A stretch of 64,000 bases of DNA. It comes from Apibacter raozihei. GTDB lineage: Bacteria; Bacteroidota; Bacteroidia; Flavobacteriales; Weeksellaceae. Shown piece after piece: positions 52,089-61,821 of the stretch. Each line of letters opens with the position of its first letter. Position 1 is the first letter of the stretch. The stretch covers positions 3,019,716-3,083,715 of the forward strand of contig NZ_CP034930.1 of NCBI RefSeq assembly GCF_004014855.1, given 5' to 3'. The notes under the pieces were generated by a model. The model had not been told where the DNA came from. It did not search any database and was given only the letters and a program-made list of their open reading frames with translations. A program made the position numbers and the translations under genes.

Positions 52089-52934
52089 TTAATTTTTTTC
52101 AACCCTTGAAATCCAATCCTTAAAATAAACCTTCAGTAGTTCAGGATGTTCAATTTGTAAATTATGCCCTGTATTATCTAATACTGAAAAGGTTAAATGT
52201 TCAAAATTAGGAGTGAGCTTAAAAGCGTCTTCAAATCCTACACAAGCATCCTGACTTCCTGTAAGAATTGTTGAAGGTTTTCTGAATTTTAAATTTTTCA
52301 ATTCATTATGATAAGTATATTCGTAACCCGTTGCCTGTAATTGGTTTATAAACTCTAAATCTGCAATTTTCATTCCGGGTATAATATCTTCCTGATATTT
52401 TTTCCAAGTTTGTTCATTTCTGACTTCTGTGAAATTCAGATAATCAACAAACGTTTCTTCTTTTTTATACTTATTTATAAATGGATTACTCCAATCTAAC
52501 TCCTTTTTAACGGGGAGAATACGTTTTGATCTATCCGGAACTGTACAAGGACATATCAAAAAAACACCATTTATACTATTTACATTTTTAAGCAATAAGC
52601 CTAAAGACAAATAGGCTCCATAGGATTGACCTACGAGTAAAAATTTAGCATCACCTATAACATCTGTTATAAATTCATTTAAAATTTCCACCATGTCATC
52701 CGAGCTATAAACTCTATTAATTTTTCCGGACTGTCCCATGCCCGGCAAATCCAAATATATTCGCTTATAGCCATTAATATTTTTTAAAGAATCTTCCATT
52801 GGATTTTTTAATGCTCTTCTGTCTAATGGAATCCCATGCAAAAAAACAATAGGTACTCCTTCTCCTATTTGTTCATAGCTTATTGATTTCCAACTTAGTG
52901 TTGTTGTCATTGTTTCTAATGATTGAATTGACAT
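52089..52934 (-). CDS. Alpha/beta-fold hydrolase
   Basis: This 281-residue hydrolase has the oxyanion region FLHGIP (31-36), the nucleophile elbow GQSYGA with Ser104, an Asp in TGSQDACVG and a His in NTGHNLQIEHPE near residue 262. The substrate is unknown. It is 28 bp after the ATP-grasp gene and 28 bp before the DUF2461 gene. The evenly spaced trio suggests a shared pathway, perhaps making and processing a peptide-like or amino-acid-derived compound, but this is inference. Confidence 0.85.
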   Translation of the reverse strand: MSIQSLETMTTTLSWKSISYEQIGEGVPIVFLHGIPLDRRALKNPMEDSLKNINGYKRIYLDLPGMGQSGKINRVYSSDDMVEILNEFITDVIGDAKFLLVGQSYGAYLSLGLLLKNVNSINGVFLICPCTVPDRSKRILPVKKELDWSNPFINKYKKEETFVDYLNFTEVRNEQTWKKYQEDIIPGMKIADLEFINQLQATGYEYTYHNELKNLKFRKPSTILTGSQDACVGFEDAFKLTPNFEHLTFSVLDNTGHNLQIEHPELLKVYFKDWISRVEKN

Positions 52935-52962
52935 GAATATTAATTTTAGTTTTTTGTATTGA

Positions 52963-54003
52963 TTACCAGCATTGGTTAAGCATATTTATTAATAAATCCG
53001 GGTACGTCCAGCCAATCCCTTTGGCTGCCAACATAGTTAAGCTGTCCTGCTCTTCTCTGTTAGGCCTACCGGCACCTGTCATGTTTGGTTTTAAATTAAC
53101 ATCAAACAAAAAATAATTACCATTTTTATTGGCTCTACAATCTACTCTTATGGGAGCTCTTGCTTCAATAAGTTCCGCAGCTTTTTCACATTGCTTACAT
53201 AACATCTGTATTTTTGGCTCCTGAATTTCTCCTTTTGTCAAAATTTTACTGTTTGACATTACTGCAACAACTCCATTATATGGAGCGACTCCTTTTTCAT
53301 GATTAAATCTTTTTACCGGTGGCAAACTCCAATAATTTGGTAGGTCTAATTTTTGATTTTCAATAATATAACTTCCAGGAGGCATAACAGTTATTGTTAA
53401 TTCTTCTCCTGATAAAAATTCTTCCAGATACATATAATCACCATATATTCCACTTTTAAAAAGAGAGCTTGCTGTTTCCCATAATTCTTCCTTGTTATCA
53501 ATCTTTGTAACCCCCTGACTGCCCCTGCCTCTAACAGGCTTTAGTATTACAGGATAATTCAGTTCAGATGGAATATTTTCTTTGTTAAAATTTCTGTTTA
53601 ATAAATGGGAATAAGGAATCGGTAAATCGTATTTTTTCAGCCAATGATTAGTTAAGTATTTATCATCATATTTATCAACAATTTCAGGTAATTGTCCAAC
53701 TACTTTTACACTTTTTAAAAAGTCTTCTATTGGATGACCTTGATACAATACCGTATTTAACCATAAAACTTCAGCACCTAAGTCAATTGCTTCTGCGATA
53801 CCAGAAAATGTATCCGGAAAAACCCAGTCTAAATCTATTCTAGGATTAGCAAAATTAACGGGAGTTATGACCGGAATTTTATTTATTTTTAATGCGTAAG
53901 CTATATCTGCTCCACTATCTGCATAACCTCCTTTCTTTAGCGGCTTAATAATTCCATTTTTTTCGGGCGGAGAAGAAAACTGATAAAGTACTGCTGTTTT
54001 CAA
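52963..54003 (-). CDS. ATP-grasp family ligase
   Basis: This 346-residue protein carries ATP-grasp features in order: PVILKPVRGRGSQGVTKI (ATP-binding Lys), LEEFLSGEELTITVMPPG, and RVDCRANKNGNYFLFDVNL with the metal-binding NxN-like pattern in DVNLKPNMTG. It resembles D-Ala-D-Ala-ligase-like enzymes that join a carboxylate to an amine, but the N-terminal domain is unlike Ddl. The substrates are unknown. It is the first gene of a three-gene operon with a hydrolase and DUF2461. Confidence 0.8.
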   Translation of the reverse strand: MKTAVLYQFSSPPEKNGIIKPLKKGGYADSGADIAYALKINKIPVITPVNFANPRIDLDWVFPDTFSGIAEAIDLGAEVLWLNTVLYQGHPIEDFLKSVKVVGQLPEIVDKYDDKYLTNHWLKKYDLPIPYSHLLNRNFNKENIPSELNYPVILKPVRGRGSQGVTKIDNKEELWETASSLFKSGIYGDYMYLEEFLSGEELTITVMPPGSYIIENQKLDLPNYWSLPPVKRFNHEKGVAPYNGVVAVMSNSKILTKGEIQEPKIQMLCKQCEKAAELIEARAPIRVDCRANKNGNYFLFDVNLKPNMTGAGRPNREEQDSLTMLAAKGIGWTYPDLLINMLNQCW

Positions 54004-54183
54004 ATTTTCACACTTTATGTAAAGCTACTAATTTATTACTAATACAGAAGAATGAATTTTTTTATTAAAGTTTTATCATCACAATACTCCTGTTTTAATA
54101 GGAATTTATAAAAAACAGTTAATGCTTTTTATTATTATTAATAAATTTTAGTAGTGAGTAACTATCATAAGTACTAACCAAAT

Positions 54184-55053
54184 TCAGGAATAAATCTTAT
54201 TTACTATTTTTTTATCCTCTTTTATTTCTACTTTTGACGTATATTGAATTTCATTATTTATAAATTCAGATAAAACAACTTCTGAAGTAATAATTCTTCC
54301 TGATTTCTTATCAAACTTATAATCAGCTAAAATTTCAAATTTATACTTATAATCAGGTAGTGAATCAATTTCATTAATTATAGACCCTACATCTGATAAA
54401 TTGGCAATAATAGATTTTAATTTAACATGAATTATATTACCATAATCTTTAATAAAGACAGGATATAACTTATACTTAAGAACCAGTTCATTTATTAAAT
54501 GAGAATTAAATATGTATTGACTTGTATAATTGGTTGATTGAAGATTATTTGATTTAAAAGAATAACATTCCGGAAATAATGCGATATATTGAATTTCTTT
54601 TTTAAAATTCCCTTCAAGATATATAAGGCTGGATTCTAAGTCCTCAATAAAGTTTTCCTGCTCTATTAGTTTTCTCATATATTCTGTTAAATTTTTTTCC
54701 TTCCAAAGATTCCATGATTTTTTGATTTCATCCGGATTCAACAACTTCTCAATTTTACCGTTCAAATTTCTTTTAATTGACATTTTTGTCATTATATCTG
54801 ATAAAATCAATATTTTCTCAAGAGCACTCCTGTTTTCTTCATTTTTAGTTCCTCCATTAGCTGAAAGTAACACAGTTGTATTATACAAACTATTGTTTTG
54901 TATTCTTTGAACAAAATGAATATGTGAAACTGTATTTAAAGATAAATTAGGTGTTTGTGGACCAGCTACTGAATTGTAGCTTATCTGAATTCTATAGAAA
55001 GTCTCAAAACTTTGGGGCGATACAATATTACTTTTGACAGACAAATTAAACAT
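54184..55053 (-). CDS. Unknown cytosolic protein
   Basis: I do not recognise this 289-residue protein. It has no signal peptide or membrane segment, is rich in Asn, Ile, Lys and Ser, and looks mixed alpha/beta with a beta-rich start (LSVKSNIVSPQSFETFYRIQ) and helices near 85-140. The sequence VLLSANGGTKNEENRSALEK has no known motif. It is flanked by spacers of 180 and 418 bp with no operon partner, and base use is as AT-rich as the spacers. The frame is long enough that it is likely real. Confidence 0.5.
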   Translation of the reverse strand: MFNLSVKSNIVSPQSFETFYRIQISYNSVAGPQTPNLSLNTVSHIHFVQRIQNNSLYNTTVLLSANGGTKNEENRSALEKILILSDIMTKMSIKRNLNGKIEKLLNPDEIKKSWNLWKEKNLTEYMRKLIEQENFIEDLESSLIYLEGNFKKEIQYIALFPECYSFKSNNLQSTNYTSQYIFNSHLINELVLKYKLYPVFIKDYGNIIHVKLKSIIANLSDVGSIINEIDSLPDYKYKFEILADYKFDKKSGRIITSEVVLSEFINNEIQYTSKVEIKEDKKIVNKIYS

Positions 55054-55471
55054 ATTCTTTTCTTAAATAATTATTTATTAAAGTTTTTTTGATTACTTAT
55101 TAAATTTTATAATTCATAGTTTTTGTTATAAAATTTAAACGTCAATCGCTCAACAGGCCTAAAGTAAGTATCTATAGCTTTTATATATTTACATTATTCA
55201 TTAATTATAGTTTATAAACAATCATTTTATCTTAAAATTTTAAAATGAACTTAGATTGTTTTTATAAAACATAAATATAGTCATAATTTATAATAAATAA
55301 ATATAGTTTTACGTATTTTTTAGTATCAAAAGAAATAAATATTAAAACGAAGTATCTAACAATTTAAATATCAGCATTTTATATTTATTATTTTTTATTT
55401 TTATTTTTTCTTTTATCAATAAAAAAAGCCTGATTAAAAATTAATCAGGCTTTTTTTTATATAATAATACT
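55054..55471. other. AT-rich spacer, no gene seen
   Basis: Apart from the terminator hairpin at its right end I see no coding frame, RNA gene or repeat here. The left part should hold the promoter of the unknown protein gene at 54184-55053; no consensus element stands out. Confidence 0.5.
55422..55458. terminator. Terminator of the guaA operon
   Basis: AAAAAAGCCTGATTAA (55422-55437) and TTAATCAGGCTTTTTT (55441-55456) form a perfect 16-bp stem with an AAA loop and T-tracts on both strands, directly after the minus-strand guaA stop. Confidence 0.85.
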
Positions 55472-57004
55472 TTATTCCCATTCAATAGTTGCCGGTGGTT
55501 TTGATGAAATATCATAGGCAACTCTGTTAATTCCTTTAACTTCATTAATGATACGATTAGATATCAATTCTAAAAATTCATAGGACAATTTTGACCAGGT
55601 AGCTGTCATAAAATCAATAGTATTTGCAGATCTAACAACAGCAGTATATTCATACGTACGTTCATCTCCCATTACCCCGACCGATTTAACCGGAAGTAGT
55701 ACTACAAATGCCTGACTTACTTTATCATATAAATCATTTTTATACAGTTCTTCTATAAATATATCGTCTGCCTCTTGTAAAATTTTTACTTTCTCTTCAT
55801 CTACAGCTCCCAAAACCCTAATACCCAATCCTGGACCCGGAAAAGGGTGTCTGTAAACCAATTCTTCAGGAATACCTAATTCTACCCCTACTTTTCTTAC
55901 CTCATCTTTAAATAATTCTCGTAAAGGTTCTAATAACTCCAGTTTCATTTCATCAGGTAATCCTCCTACATTGTGATGCGATTTAATCACTGCAGATGGA
56001 CCTTTTACTGATTGAGACTCAATAACATCCGGATAAATAGTACCCTGTGCTAAAAAATCTACATTTTCAATTTTGTGAGCTTCTTCATCAAAAACCTGAA
56101 TAAATTCGTTTCCGATAATTTTTCGCTTGCGTTCTGGATCATCAACACCTTTTAGTTTGAAAAAGAAACGTTCTTCAGCATTTACCCGCTTAATGTTCAT
56201 ATGAAAATGCTCTCCGTAAACCTGCATTACTTTATCTCCTTCATTTTTACGCAATAATCCTGTATCAACAAAAATACAAGTTAATTGATTACCTATCGCT
56301 TTATGGATAAGAACAGCAGCAACTGAAGAATCTACCCCTCCGGATAGTCCTAAAATAACTTTTTTATTTCCGACCTTTTCTTTAATTCTCTTGATTTCAG
56401 CCTGAATAAAATCTGTTAATTCCCAATTTTTTTCACAATTACAAATATCAAAAACAAAGTGTTTGATAATTTCACTACCGTATTCAGTATGGGATACTTC
56501 CGGATGAAACTGTACTGCATATATTTTTCTATCATCATTTGCCATGCAAGCGATAGAGTTGGTTGAAGTTCCAATTAATTCAAATCCTTCCGGTAACTGG
56601 CTAACTTCATCGAAGTGACTCATCCAAACCGTTGAATTTTCTGGAACCCCTTCTAATAGTTTATTTTGTTTTGATATTTTAAATTCAGATTTTCCATATT
56701 CACCCTTTATTCCTTCACTTACTACTCCTCCTAAAAGTTTAGCAGTAACCTGCATACCATAACAAATTCCTAAGACAGGAATTCCCTTCTCGTACAGTTC
56801 TTTCTCTACCAGATTTGCATCCGGAGCATTCACTGAAGAGGGTCCTCCGGAAAGAATTATACCTTTAGGATTATGGCTTAAAATTTCATCCAAAGGAGTG
56901 TAAAATGGTAATATTTCAGCATAAACTCCAAATTCTCTTATACGGCGTCCAATCAATTGATTGTACTGAGAGCCGAAGTCTAATATAATAATTCCGTTTT
57001 TCAT
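55472..57004 (-). CDS. guaA: GMP synthase (glutamine-hydrolysing)
   Basis: This 510-residue enzyme converts XMP to GMP using glutamine and ATP. The N-terminal class I amidotransferase domain has Cys81 (GICYGMQ) and the His/Glu pair in AVQFHPEVSHTEYG. The synthetase domain has the P-loop VILGLSGGVDSSVAA near 221, and the C-terminal dimerisation domain ends YDISSKPPATIEWE. Length is normal. It follows a sigma-54-type regulator gene by 35 bp and is probably co-transcribed with it. Confidence 0.97.
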   Translation of the reverse strand: MKNGIIILDFGSQYNQLIGRRIREFGVYAEILPFYTPLDEILSHNPKGIILSGGPSSVNAPDANLVEKELYEKGIPVLGICYGMQVTAKLLGGVVSEGIKGEYGKSEFKISKQNKLLEGVPENSTVWMSHFDEVSQLPEGFELIGTSTNSIACMANDDRKIYAVQFHPEVSHTEYGSEIIKHFVFDICNCEKNWELTDFIQAEIKRIKEKVGNKKVILGLSGGVDSSVAAVLIHKAIGNQLTCIFVDTGLLRKNEGDKVMQVYGEHFHMNIKRVNAEERFFFKLKGVDDPERKRKIIGNEFIQVFDEEAHKIENVDFLAQGTIYPDVIESQSVKGPSAVIKSHHNVGGLPDEMKLELLEPLRELFKDEVRKVGVELGIPEELVYRHPFPGPGLGIRVLGAVDEEKVKILQEADDIFIEELYKNDLYDKVSQAFVVLLPVKSVGVMGDERTYEYTAVVRSANTIDFMTATWSKLSYEFLELISNRIINEVKGINRVAYDISSKPPATIEWE

Positions 57005-57039
57005 TAATATTAATTATTGGTTTATTAGTATGTTTTTTT

Positions 57040-58218
57040 TTAACAAAAGCTTTTAACATCATCCGGAGTAACCGGATCTCCTCCTAAAATGATTAACCGT
57101 TCCACTACGTTTCGCAATTCTCTGATATTCCCTGTCCAATCAAAAGATTGTAATAAATTTATAGCCTCTAAAGAAAATCGTTTTACTTTTGCTCCCTGCT
57201 CTTCTGCGATTACCTCTGAAAAATATTCAATTAATAAAGGTACGTCTTCTTTACGTTCTTTTAGTGATGGAACTTTTAATTCAATTACGGATAAACGATG
57301 AAATAAGTCTTCTCTGAATCTTCCATTTTTTATCTCTTCTTTTAAGTCTTTATTCGTAGCTGCTAAAACCCTCACATCAACAGATATTTCGCTATCACTT
57401 CCTACTCTGCTGACTTTGCCTTCCTGTAATGCTCTTAACACTTTAGCTTGAGCCGGTAAACTCATATCTCCGATTTCGTCTAAGAAAATTGTCCCTTTAT
57501 TAGCCAATTCAAACTTACCTTGTTTATCTTTTACAGCGCCGGTGAAAGACCCCTTCATGTGTCCGAATAATTCACTTTCAATTAGTTCGGAAGGAATTGC
57601 TGCACAGTTGACTTCTATTATAGGCATTATGGAACGTTCACTTTTTTCGTGAATGGAATGTGCTACTAATTCTTTTCCTGTTCCGTTAGGACCGGTAATT
57701 AAGACTCTGGCATCAGTTGGAGCTACTTTATCTATAATTGTTTTTATTTCCTCTAGTTTTTTAGAGTTTCCAATCATTTCGTATTTTTTACTGACTTTCT
57801 TTTTCAGTAATTTATTTTGATTGGATAGCTTTTGGTTTTCATGTAACAGATTCTTTTTATCTAAGGCATTTCTAACCGCACTCAATAATCTTCCTAAATC
57901 CGGTGGTTTAGATATATAATCAAAAGCACCTTTTTTAATACAGTTTACTGCTATTTCAATGGTACCGTGTCCAGATATCATGATAAAAGGCAAAGTAGGT
58001 TTATCAGACATCACTAAATCCAATAATTCTTCACCATCCATTTTAGGCATTTTAATATCACAAAGAACCAAATCGAAATCTTCTTTATCTATTAATAATT
58101 TGGCCTCTGCTCCATCAGGAGCTTCACTTATTTCAAATTCTTTATTTTCATCCAAAAGAATATTTTTCAATACCCTTCGTATAGTTTCTTCATCTTCTAC
58201 AATCAAGATTTTGGCCAT
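57040..58218 (-). CDS. NtrC-type sigma-54 response regulator lacking the DNA-binding domain
   Basis: This 392-residue protein has a receiver domain (Asp54 in VLCDIKMP, Lys in YISKPPDL) and an AAA+ central domain (GPNGTGKE, sigma-54 contact loop GSFTGA, EVNCAAIPSELIESELFGHM, EIGDMSLPAQAKVLRALQEG). The chain ends soon after NIRELRNVVERLIILGG, at PDDVKSFC, so the usual Fis-type helix-turn-helix is absent. It may act from solution on sigma-54 promoters. The frame extends 19 codons upstream to 58275, but MAKILIVEDEE at 58218 is the family start. No histidine kinase lies nearby. Confidence 0.88.
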   Translation of the reverse strand: MAKILIVEDEETIRRVLKNILLDENKEFEISEAPDGAEAKLLIDKEDFDLVLCDIKMPKMDGEELLDLVMSDKPTLPFIMISGHGTIEIAVNCIKKGAFDYISKPPDLGRLLSAVRNALDKKNLLHENQKLSNQNKLLKKKVSKKYEMIGNSKKLEEIKTIIDKVAPTDARVLITGPNGTGKELVAHSIHEKSERSIMPIIEVNCAAIPSELIESELFGHMKGSFTGAVKDKQGKFELANKGTIFLDEIGDMSLPAQAKVLRALQEGKVSRVGSDSEISVDVRVLAATNKDLKEEIKNGRFREDLFHRLSVIELKVPSLKERKEDVPLLIEYFSEVIAEEQGAKVKRFSLEAINLLQSFDWTGNIRELRNVVERLIILGGDPVTPDDVKSFC

Positions 58219-58358
58219 AATATTAATAAATTTTAATTTGCAAAGATACTTGTTTTTTTTTGCTAAAAAAATCAACTCTATAGGTTTGAATTTTAAAAAT
58301 ATAATTCAAATATCAATAAAAGATATTATAGACCTATTTACTGTGAACATATTTATAC

Positions 58359-58366
58359 TAAATTTG
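58359..58366 (+). promoter_or_regulatory. -7 element of ribA
   Basis: TAAATTTG matches TAnnTTTG 15 bp before the ATG at 58382. No FMN riboswitch is visible in the short leader. Confidence 0.45.
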
Positions 58367-58381
58367 TTGTAATCATAAATA

Positions 58382-58975
58382 ATGAAGATGAAACGACAAG
58401 CAGAAGCCATACTACCTACAGATTGGGGAGAATTCGAAATGATTGCCTACTCAGATGATAATTCTAACTGGATGCCTCATCTTGCCCTTATAAGCAAAAA
58501 AACTGATTTAAGTAAAACAGTGAATATCAGAATTCATTCTGAATGTATTACTGGTGATCTATTTCATTCTAAAAGATGTGACTGTGGTAAACAGCTGGAT
58601 GCTGCTATGAAATATATTCACGAGAATGGTGGAGTTCTTCTTTATTTAAGACAAGAAGGCCGAAATATTGGTATAATTAACAAATTAAAGGCTTATAATC
58701 TTCAAGATCAAGGACTCAATACCGCAGAAGCAAATATTAAGCTTGGTTTTCCAGCTGATGCACGCGATTTTAAAATAGCAATTGATATTTTGAACGACCT
58801 AGGTATTGAATCAGTTAATTTGCTGACAAATAATCCTGAAAAAGTTCATTTTATTGAGGATAGCACAATTACATTAGAAAAAAGAATTCCTCTGGAAATT
58901 CATCCTGAAAAGGAAAATCTGGAATATTTAAAAACAAAAAAAGATTATTTCGGTCATTTTTTAGACCTGAAATAA
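58382..58975 (+). CDS. ribA: GTP cyclohydrolase II
   Basis: This 197-residue enzyme opens GTP at the start of riboflavin synthesis. The zinc-binding cysteines are Cys55, Cys66 and Cys68 (CITGDLFHSKRCDCG), followed by GVLLYLRQEGRNIGIINKLKAYNLQD with the catalytic Arg. It is the stand-alone RibA type, without the RibB domain of bifunctional forms. There are no other rib genes in the window. It is convergent with the AspT/YidE transporter gene. Confidence 0.93.
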   Translation: MKMKRQAEAILPTDWGEFEMIAYSDDNSNWMPHLALISKKTDLSKTVNIRIHSECITGDLFHSKRCDCGKQLDAAMKYIHENGGVLLYLRQEGRNIGIINKLKAYNLQDQGLNTAEANIKLGFPADARDFKIAIDILNDLGIESVNLLTNNPEKVHFIEDSTITLEKRIPLEIHPEKENLEYLKTKKDYFGHFLDLK

Positions 58976-58997
58976 TCTTTTCTAAACCATTTTTTTA

Positions 58998-60680
58998 TTA
59001 AAAAAACAACAACAAAATAAGTTGTGCCCCCATTATACGCATAAAGGTAGTCAAAGGGTAAACTGTGGCATAAGTAATTGCAGGTGCATCTGAACCCGCT
59101 GACTGGTTTGCGAAAGCTAATGCAGGAGGATCTGTGGATGCTCCCGCCATGAGTCCACATATTTCAAGAAAATTTAATCTAAAGAAAAACCTACCAACTA
59201 AAGCTCCGACAATTAAAGGTATTAATGTTATAAATACTCCATAAAGCATCCAATATAATCCTTCTCCTTCAGTTAGTGCTTTCCAGAATGTATCTCCAGC
59301 ACCTAGCCCTACACTGGCCAAAAATAAAACAATTCCGATTTCTCTTACCATCAGGTTAGCGCTGCTTGATACATAATGAGTAACAGATATTCTACCTCCA
59401 TAACGACTAATTAAAATAGCAATAATAAGAGGTCCTCCGGCTAACCCCAGTTTTACTGGGACCGGAATTCCTGGGAACTGAAAAGGTATGCTACCTACTA
59501 AAACTCCAATTAGTATGCCTAGAAATAATTCTGCAATGTGAGGAATTCCTAACTGTTTTTTTGAGTTTCCAAAATCTTTGGCAAGCGCTATAATATTTGC
59601 GTCTTCTCCAATTACTACCAGTGTATCTCCAAACTGAAGTTTGGTATTTCTGTCGGGTATAAATTCTACTCCTGCCCGAACAACCCTGGAAATTGTAACT
59701 CCATATTTATCTCTGATTCCTAATTCACCTAATCGTTTGGAATAGGCATAGGATTTAGTTACATTTATTTTTTTCGAAATGATGTTTTGTTTCTTTCCTT
59801 CGGAAGATAAGTCTATTTTAATTCTTTTTCCAATAACGCTCTCCAAAGCTTCCATGTCTTCAGCCGAACTGACAATTAATAATTTATCTCCTTCATTTAA
59901 TACATATTTTTTATCCGGTGTAAAAATACCTTCATCATGTTTTACTCTGGAAACTACAAAGTTAAATTTCATTATTTTCCATAAAACCCTAAGTTCTTTT
60001 CCAACAAGAGCGGGATTAGTTACTTCCACAACAATTTTTTGCAGTGTGCTACCGGTTTTGTGTTTTAGCTGATTTAACCTAGTCTCTGCTATTATATCTA
60101 CATGGAAAAGCTTTTTCATTAATAACATGGTAAAAATAATTCCTATAACTCCAAACGGATAAGCTATAGCATAACCTGTTGATAGTGTCTGCATAATACT
60201 ACTGTTTTCAGAATGATCAACAACTAAATCTTTTATTGTTTGCTGTGCAGCTCCTAAACCGGGAGTATTGGTAACAGCCCCGGACATAATTCCTACCATG
60301 GTGGAAATGGATGTTCCGCTTATGTAGTGAATGGCAACTGTGACAATTCCTCCTGTCACTACTATAATAATAGCTAATAAATTGAGAGTCAGCCCTTCTT
60401 TCTTAAACGATGAAAAAAAACCCGGTCCTACCTGCAATCCTATGGTATAAACGAAAAGAATTAACCCAAATTCTTTAATAAAATGTAGAATATGTTCATT
60501 GATTACATAACCGAAATGAGAAACAAAAATTCCCATAAACAAAACAAAAGTTATCCCGAAAGAAATACCAAAAAATTTAATTCTTCCTAAGGCCACACCT
60601 ACACTTATAACGAAACTGTATATTAATACAGTGTATGCAACCGATTCATGATTGCTTAACAAATCCCATAACCAATTCAT
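58998..60680 (-). CDS. AspT/YidE-type transporter with two RCK_C domains
   Basis: This 560-residue protein has two blocks of five to six transmembrane helices (residues 15-180 and 385-560) around a central cytosolic region with two TrkA-C/RCK_C domains (VEVTNPALVGKELRVLWKIM and ITVSRVVRAGVEFIPD-like segment). Repeated GAVTNTPGLGAAQQT and GASTDPPALAFANQ are the signature of the AspT/AAEX family. Members exchange aspartate or other anions. Substrate is not known here. It is monocistronic. Confidence 0.88.
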   Translation of the reverse strand: MNWLWDLLSNHESVAYTVLIYSFVISVGVALGRIKFFGISFGITFVLFMGIFVSHFGYVINEHILHFIKEFGLILFVYTIGLQVGPGFFSSFKKEGLTLNLLAIIIVVTGGIVTVAIHYISGTSISTMVGIMSGAVTNTPGLGAAQQTIKDLVVDHSENSSIMQTLSTGYAIAYPFGVIGIIFTMLLMKKLFHVDIIAETRLNQLKHKTGSTLQKIVVEVTNPALVGKELRVLWKIMKFNFVVSRVKHDEGIFTPDKKYVLNEGDKLLIVSSAEDMEALESVIGKRIKIDLSSEGKKQNIISKKINVTKSYAYSKRLGELGIRDKYGVTISRVVRAGVEFIPDRNTKLQFGDTLVVIGEDANIIALAKDFGNSKKQLGIPHIAELFLGILIGVLVGSIPFQFPGIPVPVKLGLAGGPLIIAILISRYGGRISVTHYVSSSANLMVREIGIVLFLASVGLGAGDTFWKALTEGEGLYWMLYGVFITLIPLIVGALVGRFFFRLNFLEICGLMAGASTDPPALAFANQSAGSDAPAITYATVYPLTTFMRIMGAQLILLLFF

Positions 60681-60770
60681 TTCAGATATATTTTTATAAG
60701 AAACAAAATTAGATAAAAAACAGGACGCTAAGAATGATTCTAATCAGTAAAAAACCTGTTATTTGTAAGG

Positions 60771-61649
60771 TTATTTGAAAAGTAAAGGTAAATATTTTGA
60801 GTTAAACAGTTCATCTATGCTTTTAAATGTTTCTACTGGCTTGTCTAAATTTTTAGATGAATAAACATTTATATTCATTCCATTAGAATTACCGACCGAT
60901 TCATCTTGTGTATCTGAAGTACTCTTATCCATATACAGTTCAAAATACTGGCCATCTATATTACCCATTGTAAGAAGTATTTCCGATTTTAAAAAGGTAA
61001 TATTATAAAGGAATAATAATGATTTTTCAGTATTACTAAAATCTCCAGATTCTTTATTACTATCAATTTTACCTATAAGTTTTTCCTTATTCGAAGATAA
61101 AGAGTATGCATAAATAATTCCTTTTAAATCTCTCCTGAATTGTATTGTTTTTTCAGAGGTTCTGTAAGTAGCTATAACTATTTTTCTTGAATCAGAATTA
61201 TTGAAATAAGTTTCATTTTTTACTTTAGTAAATTCAATAGGAATCATAAAATAGGAAACCACTTTTTTACCATTTAACTGAGCCGGAATTATGTTTATTT
61301 TACCTGATTGTATAGAATCTTTTAACTTGCTCATTGCTAATAAAGTAGACTTTTTTAGCTTTGAATCATTATTACTGTTTTCTGTAATTGAAACAAGTAA
61401 ATCTTTATCCTCTGTCAAAACATACTCTATCCAGATTTTTCCTTCCGCTTGACTATTTTTCGCATCTGCAAAATGTGTAATGTTATATGTTATAAACTTT
61501 TTCAGTTCATATTCATTACAAATATCTTTATCCACAGGTAATGAATTTTTGCACTCTGGAAATTCTATATATCCTTTCAGATCTTTTTCCTGTGAAAAAA
61601 ACACTACCGGATATAATATTAAAATTGTTATGTATTTTGCTATATTCAA
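60771..61649 (-). CDS. TonB-C-like exported protein
   Basis: This 292-residue protein has a signal peptide (MNIAKYITILILYPVVFFSQ). Its region about 25-140 (IEFPECKNSL, CNEYELKKFITYNITHFADA, EGKIWIEYVLTEDKDLLVSI, VVSYFMIPIEFTKV) follows the pattern of the TonB C-terminal domain as found in free-standing Bacteroidota versions. The rest, including YNITFLKSEILLTMGNIDGQ, is not recognised. There is no N-terminal membrane anchor beyond the signal peptide, so it is probably periplasmic or envelope-associated rather than a true energy transducer. Confidence 0.55.
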   Translation of the reverse strand: MNIAKYITILILYPVVFFSQEKDLKGYIEFPECKNSLPVDKDICNEYELKKFITYNITHFADAKNSQAEGKIWIEYVLTEDKDLLVSITENSNNDSKLKKSTLLAMSKLKDSIQSGKINIIPAQLNGKKVVSYFMIPIEFTKVKNETYFNNSDSRKIVIATYRTSEKTIQFRRDLKGIIYAYSLSSNKEKLIGKIDSNKESGDFSNTEKSLLFLYNITFLKSEILLTMGNIDGQYFELYMDKSTSDTQDESVGNSNGMNINVYSSKNLDKPVETFKSIDELFNSKYLPLLFK

Positions 61650-61821
61650 TCTTTTTTACTCAAATATACTATAATATTTTCAGGTCTATATTTAATTAAT
61701 GCCTATTGTAAAAATATTTTATATATCATTTAATTTTAATCTTATCAATTTCAAATATTACTAAATTTTTCTTTTAATTTTTATTATTGTTTTGATTAAT
61801 TTTGATAAAAAATAGTTTGAT

